From Archangium gephyra (GTDB taxonomy: Bacteria > Myxococcota > Myxococcia > Myxococcales > Myxococcaceae), in assembly GCA_003243425.1 (NCBI GenBank), contig QFQP01000013.1, positions 62,001 to 126,000 on the forward strand: a stretch of DNA of 64,000 bases, given 5' to 3'. The notes below the pieces were generated by a model. The model saw nothing but the letters and a program-made list of their open reading frames with translations. It was not told the origin of the DNA and did no database searches. This document shows, piece after piece, positions 46,520 through 54,736 of this stretch (positions within the stretch are counted from its first letter, which is position 1; each line of letters begins with the position of its first letter). The translations under genes and the position numbers were made by a program.

Positions 46520-49500
46520 TTGCACGACCTCCACTCGGGGTCGACGTCGGCGCCCGCGAGGTCGGCCTGGTTCTTCACCACGCCCAGCTCGCGCTTCGCA
46601 CCTTCGAGGTCGAGGTAGCGGCAGAGCAGGGCAGCGAGGTTGCCGCGCGCCTTGTCGAACGTGGGGTCGGCTTCGAGCGCACGGCCGTACTCACCGCGCG
46701 CCGCCGCCGAATCACCGTTGAGCAGGAACGCGTAGCCGAGCGCGGAGTGCGCCGAGGCACGCGTGTCGTCGATCTCGATGGCGCGGTTCAGGTTGAGGAT
46801 CGCGTTGTTGACCTGGTTGGCCCCGAGGTACGCGAGGCCGAGCGCCTCGAAGTCGGCCGCGTTCTGCGACGACTCGGCCTTCTTCTGCAGCTCTTCGGCG
46901 TTCACGGCCTTCTCCGGGCCCGGGCCACGCAGCGGTGAGCTCGCCTCGTCGACCTTCTTGCGGCAACCGATGGCGGCTGGCGTGAAGACCTCGAGCGATT
47001 CAGCGCGGCTCACGCACGTCGAGAACGCGTTGTCGGCGTTGGCCTTGAGCGGGTCGACCTGGCCCTTCACCGCGGCGCGGAACTGCTCGACCTCGGCGGG
47101 CTTGAGCCCGGCTGGCGCAGGCGTCGCTTCGACCGCGTCGGCGATGTGCGCGAGCCCATTGCCGATGCGCCAGAGCGAGGCGACCGCCCACTCCGCAGAG
47201 CCCATCGACGCGGCCTGCTGGAAGACGCCCTGCAACTGCTGCAGCGCGGCCACCTTCTCTTCGACCTTGTCGGAGGGGATCGCCTTGAACTGCTTGTAGA
47301 GGATGTCGCCGACGTACCAGAGGCCCTTGGCGGCATCGTCGCCGCTGCCGTTGGGTGAGTTGGTCACGTTGGTCATCATCGCCACCAGCGGCTCGATCTT
47401 CTCGTTGGGGTTCGAGGCCGCGACCTCGGCGACGATCGACGCGGCAGCGGCGTTGGTCTTGTCGACCTTGAGCGCCTGCTCCGCGGTGGCGCGCGCCTTG
47501 GCCGGCTGCGTCATCTTCATCTGCGTCTGCGCGAGCAGCACCAGCACCTCGGCCTTGCGCGCACCTGCTTGATCGACGGTCGACTCGAGCACCTTCACCG
47601 CGCCGGGGAAGTCACCCATCGCCGTGCGCAGCCGCGCCGACGCCAGCAACGAGTCGAGGCCGGTGGAGTCGCCCGCGAACTGGCGGCCCATCTGCTCGAA
47701 GTAGGCCGCCGCGTCCTGGAAGCGGCCGGCTTCGGCGGCGTGACGACCCAGCGTCAGCATCACGTCCGAGAGGAACTGCGACTTCGGGTACTCCTTGACG
47801 AAGCGATCGCCGATCTCGCGCTCCTTGCGCAGGTCGCGCTTTTCACGCGCCGCGCTGAACGCGCCGTAGAGCGCCTTCTCGCCGATCTCCTGGCCTTTGT
47901 TCTCGTCGGCCACCTTGAGCAGGCCGGTGATGACGTCGCCCGTCTCTTCCGACGACTTGAGCGCCAGCTCGCCGAGCGCGTCGCTCTTGCTCTGCGTGAG
48001 CACCTTCTGCACGTCGGCCTTGAACGCGGCCGGCAGGTTCGACGCGAGGAACGCCTTGCCGTACTCGTCGATGCTCTTGAAGTCGTTCAGCTGACGGAGC
48101 GAGTCGAAGGCCAGGTTGCCGGCGACCGGCGCGTCCTTGTGCTCGGGGTGGTTGAGCGCGAACTCCTTGAAGAGCTCCGCCGACTTCTTGTACTCGCCGT
48201 CTTCGTAGCTGGCGCGCGCGATGTTGAACTTCACCTCGAGCGCGTGCTCGCTCTTCGCGTAGCGGCCGAGGTACTGCGCGCCCAGCAGCTTGAGCGCCTG
48301 CCGCGCGTCAGCCACTTCGAACGCGTTGAGCCGCTCGACGTCACCGGGCTTGAGCGACGAGTAGTGCGAGAGCAGCGCGCCGTAGAGCGCTTCTTCGTGC
48401 GTCTTCATCTCGCCGCCGATGGTCTTGCTGGCCGCGACGTTGGTCAGGTTCGCCGTCGCCGCGAGCTTGGGGTCCTTCGGGGCCTCCTTCGCCGCCTCGG
48501 TGGGCTTCGCGCCGGCCTTCGACGAGTCGAGGTACTTCGCCAGCTCTTCGAACTGGCGCGCGGCTTCGGGGAAGCGCCGGGCCGCGAAGAGCGCGTCGGC
48601 GCGGTTCTGCATCATCACCGTCGCGTACTGCTTCGGGCGGAAGAGGCTCAGGTACTGCTCGTACGCGGCGGCAGCGTCGCCGTAGAGCGCCTTGTCGTCC
48701 TTCTTCTGCGCGGCCACGTGAATGGTGGTCGACAGGTCGCGCGCCATTTCTTCGAGCTCGGTGAGCACCTTCTTGCGAGAGGGCTCGTCGCGGTCGGGGT
48801 CGGTCTTGATGAGCACCGCGGCGCGCACGAGGTAGCCGATGTCTTCGGCCTTCGGCAGCACCTTGCCCTTCGAGGCCTTGAGCGAGTCGTAGAGCTTCTC
48901 GACGCGCTCCACCTCGAGCTCGGGGTCGGGCTGAATCTCGAGCAGCTTGCGCAGCGCGGGAATGGCCCACTCGTACTGCTGCTTGATGAAGTAGCGGTTG
49001 CCCAGCTTGTCGAGCGCGAGCGAGAACGTGGCGCGCGAGTCAGACAGCTTCTCGAAGTACTGAATCGCGCCCTTGGCGGGCCGCGCCTCGGTGTACGAGT
49101 ACACGAGGTCGAGCAGCGCTTCGCGCTTCACGCTCAGGGCCTTCTGCACGTCGACCCCCGGCAGCGGCGCCGAAGCGGCGGCGGCTTCGAAGTAGGTGAC
49201 GGCTTCGTTGTGGTTCGCCTGGTTGATGCGGATCCACCCCATCTTGTAGCGGGCCAGGTCGTGCACCGGCGAAGGCGGCGCATCGAGAATCGCGCGGTAG
49301 TGCTCTTCGGCCTGCTTCAGGTCGGCCTTGTCGAACCAGTAGTCCCCGAGGATCTGCTCCGAGTCGAGGCGCAGCGGCGAGCTGGGGTACTTCTTGATGA
49401 GGTCGCCCAAGGTCTTGAGCAGCGTGTCGAAGTCACCCAGCTCGCGCTGCTCGTGCGCCAGATAGAAGGTGACCTTGTCCGCGTCCTTGAAGTCGGGGAA

Positions 49501-49857
49501 CTCGCGGAGAATGCGGTTGTAGATCTGAATCGCCTTCTGCTTGAGCAACTTGGTTTCCGGGGAAACCATTGCGCCCTTCTGATCTGCCGGGCGCGTCTCG
49601 GCCTGCAGGTAATAGACGTAGCGGCTCTTCTCGACGTACAGCTCGGCGAGCCGGAACTGCAGGTCGGGCAGGTACGGCGCGTTGCGCGACTTGGCGATCA
49701 GCTTGTCGGTCTCGCCGATGGAGCGGTCGACCTTGAAGATGTCGCGGCGCAGTTTGTCGACCAGCTCGGTCTTCTCGCGCTGCCTGGTGACCAGCGGGTT
49801 TTCGAGCTTCGAATTGGGCGCCTGTGACAGCGCCAACGACAACAGGAGGGCGATCAT
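46516..49857 (-). CDS. Large exported TPR protein, GltD/AgmU-like
   Basis: The 1113-residue product starts MIALLLSLALSQAPNSKLEN, a signal peptide, followed by a charged helical segment and many TPR units across the whole length (YLPDLQFRLAELYVEKSRYV, PDFKDADKVTFYLAHEQREL, SFEYAEKK-like DAAAAYEQYLSLFRPKQYAT, SEHALEVKFNIARASYEDGE, SAHSALGYAFLLNGDSAAAR). Size, export and TPR content match AgmU/GltD of the Myxococcus gliding machinery, a ~1200-residue periplasmic TPR protein. The assignment is by resemblance and neighbourhood. Its ATG overlaps the next TPR gene's stop (ATGA). Confidence 0.88.
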   Translation of the reverse strand: MIALLLSLALSQAPNSKLENPLVTRQREKTELVDKLRRDIFKVDRSIGETDKLIAKSRNAPYLPDLQFRLAELYVEKSRYVYYLQAETRPADQKGAMVSPETKLLKQKAIQIYNRILREFPDFKDADKVTFYLAHEQRELGDFDTLLKTLGDLIKKYPSSPLRLDSEQILGDYWFDKADLKQAEEHYRAILDAPPSPVHDLARYKMGWIRINQANHNEAVTYFEAAAASAPLPGVDVQKALSVKREALLDLVYSYTEARPAKGAIQYFEKLSDSRATFSLALDKLGNRYFIKQQYEWAIPALRKLLEIQPDPELEVERVEKLYDSLKASKGKVLPKAEDIGYLVRAAVLIKTDPDRDEPSRKKVLTELEEMARDLSTTIHVAAQKKDDKALYGDAAAAYEQYLSLFRPKQYATVMMQNRADALFAARRFPEAARQFEELAKYLDSSKAGAKPTEAAKEAPKDPKLAATANLTNVAASKTIGGEMKTHEEALYGALLSHYSSLKPGDVERLNAFEVADARQALKLLGAQYLGRYAKSEHALEVKFNIARASYEDGEYKKSAELFKEFALNHPEHKDAPVAGNLAFDSLRQLNDFKSIDEYGKAFLASNLPAAFKADVQKVLTQSKSDALGELALKSSEETGDVITGLLKVADENKGQEIGEKALYGAFSAAREKRDLRKEREIGDRFVKEYPKSQFLSDVMLTLGRHAAEAGRFQDAAAYFEQMGRQFAGDSTGLDSLLASARLRTAMGDFPGAVKVLESTVDQAGARKAEVLVLLAQTQMKMTQPAKARATAEQALKVDKTNAAAASIVAEVAASNPNEKIEPLVAMMTNVTNSPNGSGDDAAKGLWYVGDILYKQFKAIPSDKVEEKVAALQQLQGVFQQAASMGSAEWAVASLWRIGNGLAHIADAVEATPAPAGLKPAEVEQFRAAVKGQVDPLKANADNAFSTCVSRAESLEVFTPAAIGCRKKVDEASSPLRGPGPEKAVNAEELQKKAESSQNAADFEALGLAYLGANQVNNAILNLNRAIEIDDTRASAHSALGYAFLLNGDSAAARGEYGRALEADPTFDKARGNLAALLCRYLDLEGAKRELGVVKNQADLAGADVDPEWRSCK

Positions 49858-51389
49858 CGCGCCGTCTCCTCGATGCAACGGGACTTGAGAGAGAAGCGGT
49901 AGCTACGCAGCTCGTCGTTCCAGTACTCGTCGACGAACTTGAAGGCGACCTCGTCGTCTTCGAGCGGCTGTTCTTCGATGACCGCCACGAGCTTGCTGCC
50001 CTTCTTCACGCGCTCGTACAGCTTGAGGCCCACTTCGTATTCCATGAGGCGCACCTGCTCGGCGGCGCGCAGCAGCCGGTCGGCTTCGACCCGCACCGAC
50101 TCGTTCAGGCGCTCGTTGTAGACGCGCAGGCTCTCGGCGCGCGACAGGTCGTATAGCCGCGTGAGGTAACCAAAGAGGCGATCGCCGAAGGTGCCGGCGT
50201 AGCGGCCGAGGTTCTCGCCTTCACGCTCCAGCGAGTCGAAGAACTTGCGCGCGCGTTTGGTGCTGCCGCGGGCCGAGGCCGCACGGAGCATGCGCGCGTC
50301 TTGCGTGAGGTCTTCACGCTCACGCACCGCTTCGAGCGAGTCGGCGTACTTGCGCGTGAGCTCTTTGGCCGCGCGCTTGGCCGGCAGGTAGTGGCAGAGG
50401 TCGCGGTACACGAGCGCCTTGAGCAGGTACTTGTCGGGTTGAAACTCATCGCGGAACGAGGGCGCATCGAGCGTGGTGAGCAGACCCATCGCCGCGTGAA
50501 TCTGACCCAGCTGGTAACGCGTCCACGCCTCTTCCAGGTAGAGCGTCGCGCGCCCGGGATCCAGCTCCGGCAGCTTCACGAGGTCGTACGCCTCGAGCGC
50601 GCCCTTGTAGTCACCGAGCTCGTAGCGGAGACGCGCGACCGCCAGCATCGAATCGTTGCGCGCCTCCTGCGTGAGCTTCTGGTCCTTCGTGAGCTCGAAG
50701 AACTCGTCGATCATGTCCTTGGGCAGTTCCTTCTTGGAGCTGCGCAGGCGGGTGACGAGCATCGCGTACTTGGCGCGCGAGGCTTCCGGCGAGGTCTCCG
50801 GCAACTTCGAGAAGTGGGTGGTGGCCCAGCGCTCGTTGCCGACGCGGAGGTCGACGAGGCCCTGCTGGTAGTGCGCGTAGCCAGCGACCTCTTCGGGGAG
50901 GAAGCCGAGGTCGAGCGCGCCGAAGATCTGCTCGTCGATCATCATCTCGTCGTGCGGCAGGTCGGTGAGCTTCTGCAGCTCTTCCAGCGCCCTGGGCAGC
51001 ACGGCGGGGTTGGTGCGTTCCCGCGCGATGCGCGCGAGGTAGACGGCGCCGGCGTGGCGCAGGTTCAACTCGATGAGCGACTTCGCGAGGAAGAACTGCG
51101 CCCACGCATAGTTCTCGTCGGTCGACGGAACGTTCTCGACGTACTCGAACAACTTCGGCGCGGCGTACTTGGGGTTGCCCGTGAAGTACTCCTGCAACGC
51201 CTGATCGAAGAGCCTGGGGTCGATCTTCTTGGGTTGCGGCGGAGGCACGGGAGCCGCGCTCGCGCCGCTCGTGGTCGCAGCGGCGGCCGCGGCGGTCGCG
51301 GCAGCAGCATCGACCACGCCCGCGTCTGGTGGCGTCTGCGCCTGAGCCCACGCGGAACTCAAGACTGCAAAGAGAATGAGCCGTTTCAT
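49854..51389 (-). CDS. Exported TPR protein, GltE/AglT-like
   Basis: The 511-residue product starts MKRLILFAVLSSAWAQAQTP, a signal peptide followed by an Ala/Thr/Pro-rich linker of about 40 residues. Helical repeats follow (YAWAQFFLAKSLIELNLRHA, YAHYQQGLVDLRVGNERWAT, YELGDYKGALEAYDLVKLPE), with a C-terminal helical region (RVYNERLNESV-type and GLKLYERVKKGSKL). Length and domain order resemble AglT/GltE, a periplasmic TPR protein needed for Myxococcus A-motility; inferred. GTG at 51407 (GTGA overlap with the barrel gene) is an alternative start; the ATG has GAGG upstream. Confidence 0.85.
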   Translation of the reverse strand: MKRLILFAVLSSAWAQAQTPPDAGVVDAAAATAAAAAATTSGASAAPVPPPQPKKIDPRLFDQALQEYFTGNPKYAAPKLFEYVENVPSTDENYAWAQFFLAKSLIELNLRHAGAVYLARIARERTNPAVLPRALEELQKLTDLPHDEMMIDEQIFGALDLGFLPEEVAGYAHYQQGLVDLRVGNERWATTHFSKLPETSPEASRAKYAMLVTRLRSSKKELPKDMIDEFFELTKDQKLTQEARNDSMLAVARLRYELGDYKGALEAYDLVKLPELDPGRATLYLEEAWTRYQLGQIHAAMGLLTTLDAPSFRDEFQPDKYLLKALVYRDLCHYLPAKRAAKELTRKYADSLEAVREREDLTQDARMLRAASARGSTKRARKFFDSLEREGENLGRYAGTFGDRLFGYLTRLYDLSRAESLRVYNERLNESVRVEADRLLRAAEQVRLMEYEVGLKLYERVKKGSKLVAVIEEQPLEDDEVAFKFVDEYWNDELRSYRFSLKSRCIEETAR

Positions 51390-51403
51390 GGCGAGCCGCC
51401 TCG

Positions 51404-52033
51404 TCACTCAGTGGCGCCGAAGTTGATGCCCAGACCGAACGTAATGCACATCACGTTGGTGAGCGCGACCGAGCCGCCGCCGACGGGAATCACGATGTTG
51501 TTCGTCACGTCGAGGCGCAGGCTCAAGTACTGATTGATGAAGATGCGGCCGCCGCCGCCGATGTTGACGCCCGGGCGCCACACGTTGGTGAACTTGAAGA
51601 GCGACGCGCCGAGCATGAGGAACGCTTCGCCGTGCCACACCCAGCGGTTGAGCACCGAGAACTTCCCGTAGAACGGCTTCCACATCAGGTCGGAGCCGAA
51701 GAAGAACTGCACCTCGTCGAACGCCGTCGGCAACACGCCGAAGTCGCGCTCGAGCTGTTCACGCAGGCCCGTCTTCACCGGGTACGCGTAGGCAGCGCGG
51801 CCGATCTGCCAGGCGAAGCTGTCGGTGAAGTGCGCCGTGTAGCCGACCTGCGCGTAGAGCCCCTTGTAGAACGCGTCGAGCGGCAACACGCCGACCGACA
51901 GGTTCAGCTCATGCTGCATTCGGTACGCACGCTGCTGAATCGCACTGACGGTACCCGGGTTCTCCAACTCGTCGACCTGCGCCAACGCAGGCGCAGCGAG
52001 CAGAAGACACAACACGATGAGCGGTCTGAACAC
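51404..52033 (-). CDS. Outer-membrane beta-barrel protein of the Glt-like cluster
   Basis: The 209-residue product starts, from a GTG with a strong GGAGGGG 5 bases upstream, MFRPLIVLCLLLAAPALAQV. The mature protein is predicted to be a small beta barrel (LYAQVGYTAHFTDSFAWQIG, WHGEAFLMLGASLFKFTNVW, FINQYLSLRLDVTNNIVIPV) ending ITFGLGINFGATE. It matches the myxobacterial small outer-membrane barrel family that includes GltA, GltB and GltH, and directly follows the FHA-TonB-like gene just as gltH follows gltG. It would be the outer-membrane station of the complex. Confidence 0.88.
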   Translation of the reverse strand: MFRPLIVLCLLLAAPALAQVDELENPGTVSAIQQRAYRMQHELNLSVGVLPLDAFYKGLYAQVGYTAHFTDSFAWQIGRAAYAYPVKTGLREQLERDFGVLPTAFDEVQFFFGSDLMWKPFYGKFSVLNRWVWHGEAFLMLGASLFKFTNVWRPGVNIGGGGRIFINQYLSLRLDVTNNIVIPVGGGSVALTNVMCITFGLGINFGATE

Positions 52034-52055
52034 GTCTGCCCCTCCGGCAAGAACA

Positions 52056-52077
52056 GCGCGCGATGAGAGTCGCGCGC
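52056..52077 (-). terminator. Intercistronic hairpin between the FHA-TonB-like and barrel genes
   Basis: GCGCGCGA at 52056-52063 pairs perfectly with TCGCGCGC at 52070-52077 around a 6-base loop. On the minus strand it lies 42 bases after the FHA-TonB-like stop, is followed by TGTTCTTG, and precedes the barrel gene's ribosome site. It may be a partial terminator or processing site that sets different amounts of the two products. Confidence 0.42.
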
Positions 52078-52119
52078 CGCCGTGAATTCAAGGTTTGTCT
52101 GTGAGCTTCAACGCGCCGG

Positions 52120-54237
52120 TCAGTACCCGACGCTGTTGAACATGAACGGATAGGTGATGACGACGCCCGCGCCCTTCGCGGCGGGGAAGCGCCAGGTCTT
52201 GAGCGTCTGCAGAATGCACGCTTCGACGGCCGGGCTCTGCATCGACGACGACTTGGTCTTCGCGAAGCCCACCGAACCCGACGTGGTGATCTGCCACTCG
52301 AGGACGATCTTGCCGGCGAGGCCGGGCGTCTTGAGCAGCGCGCGCTCGTAGCAGCTCGACACCTCATGCAGGTGCGAGTTGATGACCTTGGCCACTGCTT
52401 CTTTGTCGATGGTGCCCTGCGCGCCGATGTTGCGCGTCGCTGCGCGCGTCACCGTACCGGCGACGGAGCCCTTGCCGATGTTGCCCGCGCCGAGCGCACC
52501 GATGCCGCCGCCGCCCTTGCCGCGCAGCAGCTCCGCGCCCTTGAAGCCAGCGCCCCCGGCTCCGCCACCGCCGATGCCGAAGGTGCCGATGCCCGCGTTG
52601 GCGATGGGCGCCTTGCCGATGAGCCCCGAGAGCTTGAAGTCGTTCTTGGCGTTCTTCGCGCCGGGGCCACCGCCCAACTTGTCGACGGCCGCGAGCAGGT
52701 CCTTCATCGCGGGGCCGGCGGCGGCGAGCTTCTCGATGCTCTTGAGCGCCTTCTTCGTCTCCGGAGCCACCGTCTTGGGGAGCTGTTTTTCGACCTTGGT
52801 GATCGGCTCCTCCTTCTTGGGCTCCTTCTTGATCTTCTGAACCTTCTCTTCGAGCTTCTTCTTCTCTTCCGGCTTCGGTGGCGCGATGAGCTTCACGGCC
52901 ACCGGGTTCAACTTGGTGCCGGTGAAGTCAGCCTCGAGCGGCATCTCGGCGAAGTAGAAGACGAAGGTGCCGAAGCCGCTGAGCAGCAGCATCAACACCA
53001 CCAGCATCAGCCACGGAATTCCGGCGAGCGGGTTGACGAACGGTTTGGGAATGGCCGGCTGCACGTAGGCCATCAACATGACGTCGCGGCCCGAAGAGAA
53101 ACGAACCGCGTGCCCGTTGCCCAGCGTCACGCAGCGGCGCGAGCCCGTGCCCTGCTCGAGCGTCTCGAGCTGAACCGGGTAGAACTTGCCGTCTTGCGCG
53201 CGACGTTCGACCGCGGCCCCGGGCGGTACGTACACGCGGAAGAGGTCGCCCTTCTGCTCGGCGAAGGTGAACGTCGGCTGCTCGAGTGGAAAGCCGTACA
53301 GCGGAAGATCGGCCGAATCGTCGGGCGCGGCGACGAGGTGCTTCTTCGCGTCGAGCTTCTTGTACGAGCGCGAGACCTTGCGCGTGTCGCCCCAGTACAT
53401 CTCGACGAAGAGATTGGGTCGGCCCTTGCCGTCGCTCGCTGAAGGCACTCCGGGCGAGTAGGGCACGGCACGCGAGGCGGCGTGACCCTGGCGGGCGGGG
53501 GCGGGGGCTGCGCGCGCGTGTTGCGGCGCCTGTGGTGCAGGCCGCGGAACCGGCAGCGGCACGGTGCGCATCTCGTCGCCCGCGCCCACGACCACGCCGG
53601 GGTTCGTGGGGCCGAGCAGCTCCGCGTTGATCGACACGCTCTCGGTGAGCATCTCGGGCTCTTCGTTCGGTACCGGCCGCAGGTGCGCGGCGCGCGGCAC
53701 GACGGGCTCGACCGGCTGCGGCGCGGTGCTCATGCGCCGATTGCTGACGACGGTGGCCGCCGGTTGCCCCCGTGCGGGCGGAGGCTGCTGGGGCGGCGGA
53801 ACCGGCGCCGGCGCCACGGGGCGCGGAGCCGGTGCCGCGACCGGCGCGGGATTCGGTGCGGTCGGCGCCGTGGGGCCACCGCCGAGCAAGGCAGCGACGT
53901 CGGCCGAAGGCGCGGGCTTGTTGGCCGGCTTCTGCGCCATCACGCGAACCTTGAGCGTGAACGGCCCGACGGCGATCTCGTCGACGGGGCGCACCTCGCA
54001 CGCGTTGATGCGATGACCGTTGACGAAGGTGGCCTGGCTACCGCCGTCTTGAATCGCCGCGCGCCCGTTCTGGAAATAGAGCGAAGCGTGGTGCGGCTGC
54101 ACGGAGTGATCGTCGAGGCGCAGATCGACGTCGAGCCCGCTGCCGAGCGTGTACTGGCCAGGCACGAAGACCTCGGTGCCGACGAGGAGGCCGTCACGCA
54201 TGATGACGACCTGAAGAACGGCGGGTTGTCCGCTCAA
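52120..54237 (-). CDS. FHA-transmembrane-TonB-like protein (GltG-like, AgmX/PglI C-terminal domain)
   Basis: In the 705-residue product, residues ~20-100 form an FHA domain (TLGSGLDVDLRLDDHSVQPH, FVNGHRINACEVR), in which the usual Gly-Arg before the first loop is Gly-Ser. A Pro/Ala-rich linker and a beta domain (LFVEMYWGDTRKVSRSYKKL) precede one transmembrane helix near 410 (IPWLMLVVLMLLLSGFGTFV). Then come a TonB-like Lys/Pro-rich periplasmic stalk, a Gly-rich hinge, and the AgmX/PglI C-terminal domain (SHLHEVSSCYERALLKTPGL, IVLEWQITTSGSVG, CILQTLKTWRFP). GltG and GltJ have this layout. The start is a TTG with AAGGAG 8 bases upstream. It likely transduces energy across the periplasm. Confidence 0.9.
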   Translation of the reverse strand: MSGQPAVLQVVIMRDGLLVGTEVFVPGQYTLGSGLDVDLRLDDHSVQPHHASLYFQNGRAAIQDGGSQATFVNGHRINACEVRPVDEIAVGPFTLKVRVMAQKPANKPAPSADVAALLGGGPTAPTAPNPAPVAAPAPRPVAPAPVPPPQQPPPARGQPAATVVSNRRMSTAPQPVEPVVPRAAHLRPVPNEEPEMLTESVSINAELLGPTNPGVVVGAGDEMRTVPLPVPRPAPQAPQHARAAPAPARQGHAASRAVPYSPGVPSASDGKGRPNLFVEMYWGDTRKVSRSYKKLDAKKHLVAAPDDSADLPLYGFPLEQPTFTFAEQKGDLFRVYVPPGAAVERRAQDGKFYPVQLETLEQGTGSRRCVTLGNGHAVRFSSGRDVMLMAYVQPAIPKPFVNPLAGIPWLMLVVLMLLLSGFGTFVFYFAEMPLEADFTGTKLNPVAVKLIAPPKPEEKKKLEEKVQKIKKEPKKEEPITKVEKQLPKTVAPETKKALKSIEKLAAAGPAMKDLLAAVDKLGGGPGAKNAKNDFKLSGLIGKAPIANAGIGTFGIGGGGAGGAGFKGAELLRGKGGGGIGALGAGNIGKGSVAGTVTRAATRNIGAQGTIDKEAVAKVINSHLHEVSSCYERALLKTPGLAGKIVLEWQITTSGSVGFAKTKSSSMQSPAVEACILQTLKTWRFPAAKGAGVVITYPFMFNSVGY

Positions 54238-54250
54238 AGTGAGGACTCCT

Positions 54251-54598
54251 TCAGGTGTCGTACAGCGATCCCACGATCTCTTCGCGGAAGTTCTCGCGCT
54301 TCTTGATCATGGAGCGGATCTTCAACTCTTTGCGATCGTACAGATACACGGCGCCAGACTTGTTGCTCTGCCCCTGGATCAGCCGGTCGTCGAAATCGAT
54401 GCGCGTCGGTCCGCGCGTCTGCGGTGCGCCGCCCGAATCACTCGCGGGGCCCGGCGCATCATTCGTAGGCGCGGGGACTGCAACGGGTGAAGTGGCCGGT
54501 GGCTTTTTCGTCGCGGGCGGCTTCTTCCGCGGAGCCGCTGAGACTGATCCGGCCATCAACACCACGAGCGCGGAAAGGACGAAGAGAATCGGGCGCAT
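54251..54598 (-). CDS. Small exported protein heading the Glt-like cluster
   Basis: The 115-residue product starts MRPILFVLSALVVLMAGSVS, a signal peptide. A Lys/Pro/Ala-rich linker follows, then a conserved-looking C-terminus (RIDFDDRLIQGQSNKSGAVY, LYDRKELKIRSMIKKRENFR, EEIVGSLYDT). I recall similar short proteins beside AgmX/GltG-type genes in other myxobacteria, but no function is established; a GltF-like role is only a guess. Its stop is 13 bases from the TTG of the FHA-TonB-like gene, whose ribosome-binding site overlaps it. It is the first gene of the cluster, and the dyad at 54670-54691 lies upstream. Confidence 0.78.
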   Translation of the reverse strand: MRPILFVLSALVVLMAGSVSAAPRKKPPATKKPPATSPVAVPAPTNDAPGPASDSGGAPQTRGPTRIDFDDRLIQGQSNKSGAVYLYDRKELKIRSMIKKRENFREEIVGSLYDT

Positions 54599-54669
54599 GG
54601 GAGTTGATGGATGAAAGCGAAGCGTGTGCCAGAGCGTCAAGCTGTACGAAGCGTCGCTGCGCATCGAAG

Positions 54670-54691
54670 TTCGTGGGGTCCACACCACGAA
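54670..54691. promoter_or_regulatory. TTCGTGG-N8-CCACGAA dyad between divergent genes
   Basis: TTCGTGG at 54670-54676 and CCACGAA at 54685-54691 are perfect 7-base inverted copies with an 8-base spacer. They sit in the 138-base gap between the first gene of the Glt-like cluster (start 54598) and the divergent di-haem lipoprotein gene (start 54737). This fits an operator controlling one or both. The regulator is unknown. Confidence 0.4.
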
Positions 54692-54736
54692 TCGTGGAGG
54701 ACAGTCCCACTCACTGCATGTGCTACTCGGCCGCAC

